Shown here: piece by piece, positions 9,798 through 17,207 of the stretch
How the letters are laid out: each line of letters opens with the position of its first letter
Position numbering within the stretch: position 1 is the stretch's first letter
NCBI GenBank assembly: GCA_963735065.1
Contig: CAVTJL010000001.1
Location: 1,488,001-1,552,000 of the forward strand
Source of the DNA: CAVTJL01 sp963735065
Lineage (GTDB): Bacteria > Pseudomonadota > Alphaproteobacteria > Geminicoccales > Geminicoccaceae
DNA: 64,000 nucleotides
Direction: 5' to 3'
Notes under the pieces: generated by a model
Seen by the model: the letters and a program-made list of their open reading frames with translations, nothing else
Databases searched by the model: none
What the model was told of the DNA's origin: nothing
Translations under genes and position numbers: made by a program

Positions 9798-9830
9798 TTG
9801 ACATACCGCCCCGCCTGGATCATATATATT
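9798..9830 (+). promoter_or_regulatory. Candidate promoter in the AT-rich island
   Basis: A perfect -35 box TTGACA (9798-9803) is followed by the run CATATATATT (9821-9830). Depending on the -10 hexamer chosen, the spacer is 17 to 19 bases. It would produce a leader of about 270 bases before the metallophosphoesterase, or a separate small RNA. Confidence 0.4.
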
Positions 9831-9879
9831 GCACATTCTTTTCCATCCCTGGCAATCTGTTTCTTTTGCGGCGGCGTTC

Positions 9880-9911
9880 TTGAATAAGAACCGCGCTGCA
9901 TACGATATAAT
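9880..9911 (+). promoter_or_regulatory. Second candidate promoter (TATAAT box)
   Basis: A perfect TATAAT lies at 9906-9911. The best upstream partner is TTGAAT at 9880-9885, which leaves a 20-base spacer, longer than ideal. It points toward the metallophosphoesterase. Confidence 0.3.
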
Positions 9912-10106
9912 GCGGGTATTTCGGGCTCTGGACGGTTTTGATCTCATCTTTCCGGCGCAGGGGTCATGGCGCCGCGGTCATCAGGGCGTCGGCCGCGCGT
10001 CGCCGTGGCAGGTGCTGGCCGGGCTTGTCGCTTGGCGCCGGCTGCGGCAGGCTGGCGCCAACGCCGGCCCGGCCGCCCGGGCGGCCCCTGAGGGAAGGGA
10101 CGCCCG

Positions 10107-10937
10107 TTGCGGTGCCTGCTCGTCGCCGACCTGCACTATGACCTTCGCAAGTTCGACTGGGTGGTCGAGGCGGCCGGGCATGTCGACCTCGTCGTGATCG
10201 CCGGCGACCATCTCGATATCGCCTCCACCGTCGCCCGCTCGGCCCAGGCCCTCGTCGTGCAGCGCTACATGCGGCGCATCCGCAGCCGGGCGCCCTTGAT
10301 GATCTCCTCGGGCAACCACGACCTCGACAGCCGGGACAGCAAGGGCGAGCTCGTCACCCGCTGGATCGCCCGCGCGCGCGCCTGGGACGTGCCGACCGAC
10401 GGCGATTCGCGCCTCGTCGGCGACACGCTCTTCACCATCTGCCCCTGGCACGATGGCGGCCTCAGGCGCGTGGAGGTGGCCCGCCACCTCGCCCGCGACG
10501 CCGGGCGGCGTCCGGCGCGCTGGGTCTGGGTGCATCATGCGCCCCCCGCCGCGTCGCCCACCGCCTGGGACGGCCGGCGCTTCTTCGGCGATACGGCCCT
10601 TTGCGCCTGGATCGAGGAGCACCGGCCCGATCTCGTCCTGTCGGGCCACGTGCATCAGGCGCCCTTCGCGCGCGGCGGCGCCTGGGCGGACAGGATCGGC
10701 GACACCTGGGTCTTCAACGCCGGCCACCAGATCGGCCCGCTGCCCTCCCACGTCGTCGTCGATACCGAGCTGCCCTGCGCCTACTGGATCTCGCTCATGG
10801 ACGAGGAGGTCTCGTTCCTGAGCCACCCGCTGGTGAAGCCCTTCGCGCAGATCACCGACCCGCCCGCCTGGCTCGTCGCTATGGATCGGGCGGCAGCTCG
10901 TCTGGCGGCAGGAACGTCTCCTCCTGCTGGGCCGTGA
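10107..10937 (+). CDS. Metallophosphoesterase, calcineurin-like
   Basis: The 276-residue product has the full metal-binding set of the calcineurin-like phosphoesterase fold: VADLHYD near residue 8, IAGDHLD near 34, SGNHDLDS near 69, VHHAPP near 150 and SGHVHQAP near 184. These residues normally hold two metal ions. The start is read as TTG 10107 because GGGAAGGG (10092-10099) sits seven bases before it and the core strand begins immediately. The substrate cannot be told from sequence. It is convergent with the cyclic-nucleotide-binding gene, with 59 bp of overlap. Confidence 0.85.
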   Translation: MRCLLVADLHYDLRKFDWVVEAAGHVDLVVIAGDHLDIASTVARSAQALVVQRYMRRIRSRAPLMISSGNHDLDSRDSKGELVTRWIARARAWDVPTDGDSRLVGDTLFTICPWHDGGLRRVEVARHLARDAGRRPARWVWVHHAPPAASPTAWDGRRFFGDTALCAWIEEHRPDLVLSGHVHQAPFARGGAWADRIGDTWVFNAGHQIGPLPSHVVVDTELPCAYWISLMDEEVSFLSHPLVKPFAQITDPPAWLVAMDRAAARLAAGTSPPAGP

Positions 10938-11361
10938 AGGATTCCAGCACCTCGTCGATCATCCCGAAATGGTCTTTTTGGTCCTGGAACTGCCGCTTCA
11001 GGTCGACGAGATAGGCGCTGGCGTTGCGCAGGCGCCGCGCCAGCAGGGTCGCGATCGGCAGAAGGGCATCCGGATGGGCGGCCAGAAAGGCCGCCGCCTC
11101 GTCGATGACATGGACCCGGACGGGCGTCACGGCCCGCACGCTCGCCGTATGCGCCATGTCGAGCAGCACCGACATCTCGCCGAACACCGCGCCCGGCTCG
11201 GACACGGTCGCGAAGTCGACATCGCCCCGATAGACCTCGAGCGTGCCCTCGACGAGCACATAGAGCCGGCCCGAGCGCTCGCCCTCCTCGAGAAGGACGG
11301 TCCCGGCCTCGATCGCGCGCTCCGGAAGGCCGCGGCAATAGTCGAGCAGCGACGACGCCAT
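10879..11361 (-). CDS. Cyclic-nucleotide-binding domain protein
   Basis: The 160-residue protein is essentially one cNMP-binding beta-roll: GTVLLEEGERSGRLYVLVEG, then the phosphate-binding cassette region PGAVFGEMSVLLDMAHTASV, followed by a helical tail with Gln-rich text (RQFQDQKDHFG). There is no DNA-binding domain, so it is not a complete Crp/Fnr regulator. ATG 11361 has GAGG seven bases upstream; ATG 11367 is an alternative. The cassette has E and TASV in place of the RTA(x) arginine seen in strict cAMP binders, so the ligand is uncertain. The 3' end overlaps the convergent phosphoesterase gene. Confidence 0.82.
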   Translation of the reverse strand: MASSLLDYCRGLPERAIEAGTVLLEEGERSGRLYVLVEGTLEVYRGDVDFATVSEPGAVFGEMSVLLDMAHTASVRAVTPVRVHVIDEAAAFLAAHPDALLPIATLLARRLRNASAYLVDLKRQFQDQKDHFGMIDEVLESFTAQQEETFLPPDELPPDP

Positions 11362-11658
11362 GCGCATGCCTCGCCATGGAAAACCCGACTCTAGAAGCGA
11401 ACGCCCGAGGACGGCAAGCCGTCCGCTTGCTGATCGGGCCAACCGGGAGAAGGGCGGCGTCACCTCGCGCGAGGCGCAGCACGCCTTCCTCGCTCCTCGC
11501 CGCGCCCTCGCGGCGGATCTGGACCTCGGCCGGAGGGAGCGGCGATGATAGTGTGTCGGCGAGGTCGCCGGCCGCGTGATGACGGCTCGCCTCACATGGC
11601 GCCGCGGCGTCATCCGCATCTTCGGCGGCGGCAGGTGGCGGAAGAGGGGGACAGGGCC

Positions 11659-11892
11659 ATGACGCGCAGAGCGGCTGATGACGACGAAGGCGAGATCGGC
11701 GAGGTCCGCGTCGTTCCGGACTTCCTCCCGCCCCCCGACCGGCTCGTGCTGCGCGACGAGGGCGTCAAGGTCACCCTGACGCTCAGCCGCCGCAGCATCG
11801 ACTTCTTCAAGCAGGAGGCGGAGCGCCACCACGTGCCCTACCAGCGGATGATCAGGGCGCTGGTGGATGCGTATGCGCGACGGCATGGGTGA
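11659..11892 (+). CDS. CopG/BrnA-like antitoxin-type protein, no toxin partner
   Basis: The 77-residue product reads VVPDFLPPPDRLVLRDE, then VKVTLTLSRRSIDFFKQEA and YQRMIRALVDAYARRHG. This is the ribbon-helix-helix CopG/BrnA-type antitoxin family: a short acidic N-terminus followed by the RHH fold that binds its own promoter. ATG 11659 follows GAGGGGG with eight bases between. Such genes usually sit beside a BrnT-type toxin gene. Here the upstream gene is the divergent cNMP-binding protein and the next gene downstream lies on the other strand, so the antitoxin appears orphaned. Confidence 0.75.
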   Translation: MTRRAADDDEGEIGEVRVVPDFLPPPDRLVLRDEGVKVTLTLSRRSIDFFKQEAERHHVPYQRMIRALVDAYARRHG

Positions 11893-12048
11893 GTGGAGGG
11901 GGCCGTATCCCCGGCATTTCAGGCGATTACGGAGCGTCCTTGCAGTCTGTCGGGCGTCGTAGGGGGCCGCGCTTCCTCGCGTCGCGCTCGGGCGGTGTGG
12001 TGATGGCCTATCAAGCCGCTGTGAGCACGCCTTCGCGCGAGCTGGCTT

Positions 12049-13198
12049 TCACTTGCCAGCTACCGCCCTCTCGCCCCTCCGGGCTGGGCTTCCGAGCTCT
12101 CCAATTCGCTTCTCGAACGCAGCCACGAGCGGTCGATCAATATCCGAGAGCTTGTCGGTTACCACCTCGCCGCCCAGCTGGCCGAAATCAAAGTGATATT
12201 TCGGCGATGTGCCCTCGTAGAAATCGAATAGGCGGCCAGATCTCTCTCTTTTATAGAATACCACAAACTTTCCTTTGTAGTCTCTATAGTCTACAAATTC
12301 GATCTCCCCAAAAAGCGAACTCGTCTCGTACCAGATAGGACAACCGTCGCCTGATATAATTAAAGATCATCATCTCTGCTTCTGTCGTAATGATGCCATC
12401 GCCGGGCTTGGCAGGCTTGTCGAGTAGTGCCGGCTCCTGTCGAATTGTTGCCCTGTCCGGCTCGTCCTTGGCAGGAAGATCAAGTCGTTGCAGTATCCTC
12501 AGATTGATAAACTCACGAAACGCGCTTTTGATAAGCTCCTGATATTCGCCCAATGATTTCATCCGAACATGTGTCAGTCCGGCGTTCTGGAGGAGAAGCC
12601 GCGTGAAGGGCTCGCTCGGATCCTCGGACAGGCTGGCTATCTGCTGAATAAGGTTTCGAAACACGAGCTTGCGCTTCGCCTCGGCGCCGATGTTGTCCGG
12701 GTCGAAATTCACCTTTTGAAGGCTGCGTAGCCCTTCCTCGACGGAGTCTTCTATCTTGCCCTTCGCAATCTCCCGGAGATCGAAGGAGAGGAAGGCGGTC
12801 TGGTCCATCATGTTCGGCTCGTCGGAGTCTGCGTAGAACTCGTAGACCAGCCCGTCGGTGATCACGCCCATCTTCACCGTCGGGGCCGCATTGAAGTATG
12901 AGCGAAGCTGCCCCCGCTCATCACGTAGCGGCTGTCCCAAGGTCTTACACTCGATCGCTATGACCGGCATGGCGTCCTTGAGGATCGCAAAATCGACCCG
13001 GTTCCTGTATTTCTCGGAGAAGTCAGCGCTGTGCTCCGGGCACACCTCGTCTGGATTACTGATGTCGTATCCTTGGAGGCTGAGGAACGGCAGGATGAGA
13101 AACAGCTTGGTGCTTTCTTCGTTGGTGCAGCGCGGAGCGAGCCCTACGATGCGCTCGGCGAACGCTTTGACCTTCTGCCTGAAGTCATCCGCTGTCAT
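12049..13198 (-). pseudogene. HsdR-N-like PD-(D/E)xK nuclease domain protein, frameshifted
   Basis: ATG 13198 begins MTADDFRQKVKAFAERIVG. The protein has the type I restriction HsdR N-terminal-like domain: NEESTKLFLILPFL, then the catalytic pattern RVDFAIL ... VIAIECKTLG (Asp and Glu-x-Lys intact), near residues 70-90. Lone proteins of this type lack helicase and specificity parts. The first frame ends at 12284. The conserved C-terminal text (FVDYRDYKGKFVVFYKRE, then RLFDFYEGTSPKYHFDFG) continues in the next frame to 12049. The switch lies at the run CCCCAAAAA (12306-12314 on the top strand); removing one base there joins the two parts, giving about 382 residues. Base composition is lower in GC than its neighbours, which suggests transfer. 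It could be a damaged defence gene or a homopolymer error. Confidence 0.82.
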
Positions 13199-13534
13199 GG
13201 CCGCCCCCGCTGTTATGATAAGCTTGCAGCCGCAAGGGTACATTGGCAGGGCCCGCTCGTAAAGTTGGCGCGACGGTGCCACTGCGCTCAATTCCTTTGC
13301 TCTGTCTGGGGGATAACGTGGCGATCCCCTTCGCGTGCTCTCGGCGCGCCCGCTCGAGGTCTTCTCGGTCTGCGGCGGCATCCGCGGCTCGGCACTGTGC
13401 CCGTCGCCCATCGCGGAATAACGGTGACGCCGCATTCAATGGAAACCGCGTTGATGGCGTCGCGGCTCTGCTCGCTCGGGCCGTTCTCCACACTGAGCCT
13501 GCTGGGCGTCGCGTCGTCGGCTGCCGTCGGGGCT
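13199..13534. other. 336-bp gap upstream of the nuclease gene
   Basis: I see no supported gene between the DUF29 stop and the nuclease start. Several long frames exist on both strands but none shows a recognisable protein pattern or ribosome site. Confidence 0.5.
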
Positions 13535-14029
13535 CTAAACGACGTCGGACATCCCAACTCGGCCCGTCGGATACCACGTCTCATCCAGGAGCTGCTCGAG
13601 CGTATAGGGGCACGTCTCGGACAAAGCATCCGCGGCATTGGGCGCGCCCTCCGCAACGAGGGCCTTCCGGGTGCGGCGGAGCGCCCGGGCATAGATCGCC
13701 GGCAGCTGCGCCTCGAGGTCTTTCCGGATCGTCGGGGTCAGCCGCTCCTCTATCTCTATGCGGGCGTCGTCGATGCTCTCGATCCAGCCGCGTCGCGGCT
13801 CGGAGGCGGGCGAGTATTCGAGCTTCAGGGCTTGCGACAGAAGGCGGCGGAGGTGGCTTCGCGCGGCGTTGCGGACTTCCGAGCCCAATTCCTCGACCTC
13901 CTCCGCCAGATGCTCGAGGTCGAGCGGCCCGTTCCACCGCTCCGCCGACAGCCGCCGCAGCGCAGCCGCCTGCTCGCGGCTCCACTGATAAAAATCCTCG
14001 TCGTACAGTTTTGTGCGTTGCGTCGCCAT
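13535..14029 (-). CDS. DUF29 family protein
   Basis: The 164-residue product begins MATQRTKLYDEDFYQWSREQ and continues LDLEHLAEEVEELGSEV, the defining N-terminal pattern of DUF29. This family is common in cyanobacteria and alphaproteobacteria and often appears in several copies in one genome. It is predicted to be all-helical and cytoplasmic. No function is established, though members cluster with toxin-antitoxin and defence genes. The start is ATG 14029. It is followed on the same strand by the frameshifted nuclease and preceded by the DUF2283 gene. Confidence 0.88.
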   Translation of the reverse strand: MATQRTKLYDEDFYQWSREQAAALRRLSAERWNGPLDLEHLAEEVEELGSEVRNAARSHLRRLLSQALKLEYSPASEPRRGWIESIDDARIEIEERLTPTIRKDLEAQLPAIYARALRRTRKALVAEGAPNAADALSETCPYTLEQLLDETWYPTGRVGMSDVV

Positions 14030-14125
14030 GGTAGCCAGCGCTCCTCACGGCTCAACCTACCAGAGAGTGAAGGGCAGGCGAAGAGGTGAGGGCGGATGGG
14101 GGCGCCGATGCTCGCCCGTGGCACC

Positions 14126-14338
14126 TCAGGAGGTCGGCTCGGCGATCTCGAAGTCGATGCCGCGCAGCTGCTCGGCCGGGATACGGCGGCTGACGGACAG
14201 CATCTCCAGGCCCACGACCCGCTCGGCCGAATCGTAGTCGAGAACGACGCCCGGACTCACCTCCTCCGACTCGACGACGGGCGCGTCATCGAACCGGATA
14301 TAGAGGGCGTCCGCCACGGGATCGAAGCGGATCTTCAT
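14126..14338 (-). CDS. DUF2283 family protein
   Basis: The 70-residue product begins MKIRFDPVADALYIRFDDAP and contains SPGVVLDYDSAERVVGLEML, the signature of DUF2283 (a small beta-rich family often paired with DUF4258 toxin-like proteins). GGAGA lies eight bases before ATG 14338. No DUF4258 gene is adjacent; the frame just upstream (14341-14538) does not match that family. Probably part of a small accessory cluster with the DUF29 gene. Confidence 0.85.
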   Translation of the reverse strand: MKIRFDPVADALYIRFDDAPVVESEEVSPGVVLDYDSAERVVGLEMLSVSRRIPAEQLRGIDFEIAEPTS

Positions 14339-14340
14339 TC

Positions 14341-14538
14341 TCAGTGTCTCCGTTCTCCGCGACGCTCGTTGCCGCCAAGGACGGCGGTCGCGACATGAAC
14401 GAGCTCAGTCTCGTCAGCATGAGCGATGGGTAGCGTCCCGCCAACGCGCTCGGCAAGGCATCCGAATGCATGGAGGAGGACCGGAGCCACTGAAGCTTGA
14501 TCGTCCGCCGCAGCTCCGGGGACCGACAACGCGTGCAC
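14341..14538 (-). CDS. Possible small gene upstream of DUF2283 (65 aa)
   Basis: A GTG-started frame ends with TGA two bases before the DUF2283 start, the arrangement expected for translational coupling. The product (ASVAPVLLHAFGCLAERVGG, then IAHADETELVHVATAVLGG) has a plausible protein composition, with no family I recognise. An ATG at 14549 in another frame (MEFVRARV) could be the original start if a base is wrong here. Confidence 0.3.
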   Translation of the reverse strand: MHALSVPGAAADDQASVAPVLLHAFGCLAERVGGTLPIAHADETELVHVATAVLGGNERRGERRH

Positions 14539-14561
14539 GAACGAATTCCATCAACTCCCGA

Positions 14562-14588
14562 TTGACAAGCGGCGCGCATTCCTATAAG
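14562..14588 (+). promoter_or_regulatory. Sigma-70-like promoter, possibly leaderless
   Basis: TTGACA (14562-14567) and TATAAG (14583-14588) are separated by 15 bases. Transcription would begin close to ATG 14597, so the mRNA of the downstream gene may have almost no leader. Confidence 0.5.
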
Positions 14589-14596
14589 TGACAGAA

Positions 14597-15229
14597 ATGC
14601 CTTCTACCTACCCCTCGCGTTCCCCCGCCTCGATGCCCGCGGCCCGCACCGTGCGGCTGGCGCGGCGACTCGCCGGCGGCATGACGCCCGCCGAGGTCGC
14701 CAGGCACGAGGGACACGGACGAGGCCGAGCTTTTGTCACTTCTCGAGGACGAGAAGTTCCAGAAACACGTCGCCTACTACCGGCGCGAGGCCGAGCTGCC
14801 CGAGGACGAGCGCGAAGAGATCCTGATCAGGACGGCGTTCGCCAGCCTCCAGCACCTCGCCGACATGGGCGACACCAAAGCTCTTTTGTTCCTTGCCTAC
14901 GAGGGCAACCGCGGCCGGCATCCGGAAAACCGCCTGCGCCGCCTCGTGACGCGCACGAGCGACCGCGATCCCGAGCTGCGTGCTGGGGACGAGATCGGTG
15001 CGGCGCCGGCCGACGACGCCCCCGCGTCGGAGCCTTCCATCCAGGCGTCGAAAATCCCGTCGCCGCCGAGCTTGTCTCGGACCTCCTCGCCTTCGCCCGG
15101 AGCAACCCGGACGTGGCCGACTGGGTCCTGCGCTACGCCGAGAGCCGCCACGCCACGCTGGGAGAGAGCGGGGCCGGGGCGGTGGAGGAGCAGAGGAGAA
15201 TGAGAGAGGAGAAGGGCAGCAAAGGATAG
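14597..15229 (+). pseudogene. Hypothetical helix-turn-helix-like protein with two frameshifts
   Basis: The protein reads RTVRLARRLAGGMTPAEVA from the first frame. Within 14703-14716 the coherent sequence moves one base on (AELLSLLEDEKFQKHVAYYR, then LIRTAFASLQHLADMGDTKA). Within about 15000-15055 it returns to the first frame (NPVAAELVSDLLAFARSNPD, then DWVLRYAESRHATLGE) to TAG 15227-15229. One surplus and one missing base would explain this. The N-terminus looks like the small-terminase-type HTH proteins of alphaproteobacteria, with a helical remainder. The start is ATG 14597, or ATG 14633 if the family start is shorter. Function unknown. Confidence 0.65.
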
Positions 15230-15332
15230 CGAAAGAAGAGCAAGCCGGCCCACCCTCACGGGTCATCCCCCGCCTTGAGCGGGGGATCAACTGGCAGGCG
15301 TGACGCGACAGTAACGTGGCCAGCCTCCGACA

Positions 15333-15669
15333 GTTGGCCCCCCGCTCAAGGCGGGGGGCGACGAGAGAGAGTAGTGGCGCGACAGAAGAGGCATGCCCGC
15401 GCCGACCCCGCATTCTTGTCACCGCCCGACTTGATCGGGCGGTCAGGTGGCGGGGACTATGCGACGCCTGCCCCATCGCGCCGTGTCACCTGATCCTCCG
15501 GTCAAGCCGGAGGATGACAGGAAAGGTGCATGTTCACGCTCTATTCTTGTCACCCTCGTGCCCCGACACGAGAGTCCATGCCCCGTCCCGGCGCGATGTC
15601 GCGAGCGTGCGCATGGATCCTCGGGTCAAGCGCCCGAGGATGACACGAAAAAACGGCCGGCGTCGACCC
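15333..15669. repeat. Tandem block, copy A
   Basis: Begins GTTGGCCCCCC and contains, in order, GCCGACCCCGCATT (15401), GTCACCTGATCC (15486), CTCGTGCCCCGACACGAG (15555) and GGATGACA near 15638. The same order recurs 316-337 bases later in copy B. Confidence 0.75.
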
Positions 15670-15975
15670 GTTGGCCCCCCGGCCGAGCCATGGGGCGACA
15701 GGAGAGGTATGTGCGCGCCGACCCCGCATTCCTGTCACCCGACGGCGTGCCGGCGGGTCAGGTGGCCGGGACTACGCGACTCTGTCCCATCGCGCCGCTG
15801 TCACCTGATCCCCCGGTCGGACCGCCGTGGGATGACGGAAGAAGCGCGGCCCCGCGGCCAGCCCGCCCCTTGTCCTGTCACGCTCGTGCCCCGACACGAG
15901 CGTCCATCCCGCGTCCCGGGCGCGCCGTCGCCAGCCTGGGCCAGGGCTCCTCGCGTCGAGCCCGAGGGTGACAAA
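15670..15975. repeat. Tandem block, copy B
   Basis: Begins GTTGGCCCCCC and repeats the markers of copy A: GCCGACCCCGCATT (15717), GTCACCTGATCC (about 15801), CTCGTGCCCCGACACGAG (15883) and GAGGGTGACA near 15962. The stems have diverged, so several are less perfect than in copy A. Confidence 0.75.
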
Positions 15976-16242
15976 AAGAGGGGCCTTGCGTCGTCGCGCG
16001 CTCGCCGCCGTCGCCTGCGTGCCTGGTGCCGCCGGTGCCGCCGGCCGGGCTGCCGCAGGGCCAGGATTGCCGCCGACCGGGGCCGCCCTTGCCCTTTGTG
16101 TCAAGAGCCTCTATGGTGCGGTCAAGAAAACATGGGACGGGGCCTTGGTCGAGTGTCCGAGGCTGCGGTGTGGTGGTGCGATTCCATTCACATTCTATTT
16201 TGTTCCTTGTCCAACGCGGCGCTCGACTTTTATTGCTGTCTC
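15976..16242. other. Non-coding stretch before the small basic gene
   Basis: No supported gene. Composition moves from very GC-rich to AT-richer after about 16180, leading into the promoter at 16243. Confidence 0.5.
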
Positions 16243-16271
16243 TTGACGAGATCTTTGTCTGGCACTATCTG
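16243..16271 (+). promoter_or_regulatory. Candidate promoter of the 54-residue gene
   Basis: TTGACG (16243-16248) and TATCTG (16266-16271) are exactly 17 bases apart, about 97 bases before the next start codon. Confidence 0.5.
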
Positions 16272-16367
16272 ATGCGGGTCGAGACAGGTGGCAGCCTGGG
16301 CGATCCTTTCCGGTGTTCGGGCGGGCTGCGTGTCGAGGCGTTCCGAGAGTAAGCAGAGAGGTGAGCG

Positions 16368-16532
16368 ATGGCTCTTTCCGTGCAAGACAACATCCTTCGC
16401 TGCCTCAAGAAGTTCGGGCCCAAGGTGACGAGCCCGGCGACGACGCGCGGCAAGTGGAAGCCGCCCTACCGCACCGAGCCCAAGGTGACGCTCACCGAGA
16501 ACGCCAAGCCCGACAGCGCCAAGGACAACTAG
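16368..16532 (+). CDS. Small basic protein (54 aa), unknown function
   Basis: ATG 16368 follows AGAGAGGTG. The product begins MALSVQDNILRCLKKFGPKV and includes TTRGKWKPPYRTEPKVTL, ending in a charged tail. It is rich in Lys and Pro, with no membrane segment or signal peptide. The good ribosome site, a promoter-like element at 16243-16271, and third-position GC typical of the genome support it as a gene. I do not recognise a family. It is convergent with the Lrp-type regulator. Confidence 0.65.
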   Translation: MALSVQDNILRCLKKFGPKVTSPATTRGKWKPPYRTEPKVTLTENAKPDSAKDN

Positions 16533-16577
16533 CGGGCTGGACGGCCTGACGCCTGAGCGGCTCGGCCGGCCGCGGCC

Positions 16578-17063
16578 CTATCCTTCCGGGTCGTCGAGAT
16601 GGCCCAGCGGGAGCGGCGAGCCGGGCTTGACCTCGCGCACCGCAAAGCTGGTGCGCACGTCCTTGACGCCGGGAATTCTGAGAAAGCCGCCCAGCAGCAG
16701 CTGCTCGTAGGCGGCGAGGTCGGGCAGCGCCACCTCGAGCAGGAGGTCGCTCTCGCCCGAGACGAGATGGCAGGAGACGACCTCGGGCATCGCCCGGATC
16801 GCCTTCTCGATCGCGTGCTCGCGCTCCTCCTGGTGCAGGTCGATGCGGATGCTGACGAAGGCCGTGAGCCCGAGCCCCAGCCGCTTGCGGTCGAGGATGG
16901 CCTGGTAGCCGCGGATCACGCCGGCCTCCTCGAGCCGCCGCACCCGGCGCAGGCAGGGCGAGGGCGAGAGGCCCACCCGGTCGGCCAGCTCCACATTGCT
17001 CAGACGCCCGTCCGCCTGGAGCGCCGCCAGGATCTTCCGGTCGATGCGATCGAGCTCGAGCAT
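16578..17063 (-). CDS. mdeR: Lrp/AsnC regulator, likely regulator of methionine gamma-lyase
   Basis: The 161-residue protein has the Lrp/AsnC build: an N-terminal helix-turn-helix (LDRIDRKILAALQADGRLSN, then LADRVGLSPSPCLRRVRRLE) and a C-terminal RAM ligand-binding domain (VVSCHLVSGESDLLLEVALP). ATG 17063 follows GGAGAG. It is divergent from the methionine gamma-lyase gene, as mdeR is from mdeA in Pseudomonas putida, where MdeR activates mdeAB. The 144-bp space between the starts holds a TTGCGCAA palindrome. The regulator role is inferred from layout and family. Confidence 0.85.
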   Translation of the reverse strand: MLELDRIDRKILAALQADGRLSNVELADRVGLSPSPCLRRVRRLEEAGVIRGYQAILDRKRLGLGLTAFVSIRIDLHQEEREHAIEKAIRAMPEVVSCHLVSGESDLLLEVALPDLAAYEQLLLGGFLRIPGVKDVRTSFAVREVKPGSPLPLGHLDDPEG

Positions 17064-17099
17064 TTTTTCACTCTCCAGGCAGCTCGTCGTGGCACGATA

Positions 17100-17107
17100 T
17101 TGCGCAA
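17100..17107. promoter_or_regulatory. Candidate operator between mdeR and mdeA
   Basis: TTGCGCAA is a perfect 8-base palindrome midway between the divergent starts, a plausible Lrp-family binding core. A TGGCACG just before it resembles the -24 box of sigma-54 promoters, but the spacing to TTGC is one base short. Confidence 0.35.
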
Positions 17108-17207
17108 GCCAGGCTGACGGCAATCCACTTCGCAAGGACATGCCCCGCCCTCTCGAGCGATCATGCAACCCAGCACGAAGACCGCTCAATCCTTGGGGAG
17201 CATGTCC

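Larger units (their letters stand above)
9506..10106. other. 601-bp non-coding stretch with an AT-rich centre
   Basis: No convincing gene lies here. Bases about 9700-9930 are clearly richer in A and T than the surroundings and hold two promoter-like elements facing the metallophosphoesterase. One weak minus-strand reading frame (9714-9947) was judged not to be a gene. Confidence 0.5.
15261..15975. repeat. Cluster of REP-like palindromes with a tandem duplication
   Basis: About ten imperfect palindromes lie here, many in the form GTCAxxTGATCC...GGTCAAG...GGATGACAGG known from alphaproteobacterial intergenic repeats. Clear stems: ATCCCCCGC/GCGGGGGAT (15265-15287), CCCCCCGC/GCGGGGGG (15338-15358), ACCGCCCGA/TCGGGCGGT (15421-15443), ATCCTCCGG/CCGGAGGAT (15493-15515), CTCGTG/CACGAG (15555-15572 and 15883-15900) and ATCCTCGGG/CCCGAGGAT (15617-15641). 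No gene is supported inside. Confidence 0.85.

Noticed and set aside
9714..9947. Minus-strand 77-codon frame in the AT-rich island
   Set aside because: No family pattern, poor ribosome site and unusual composition; better explained as non-coding.
15316..16272. Long plus-strand frame across the palindrome block
   Set aside because: It is translation of the repeats; no domain and Arg/Pro-rich.
17090..17103. TGGCACG...TTGC resembling a sigma-54 promoter before mdeA
   Set aside because: The distance between GG and GC is one base shorter than sigma-54 requires.
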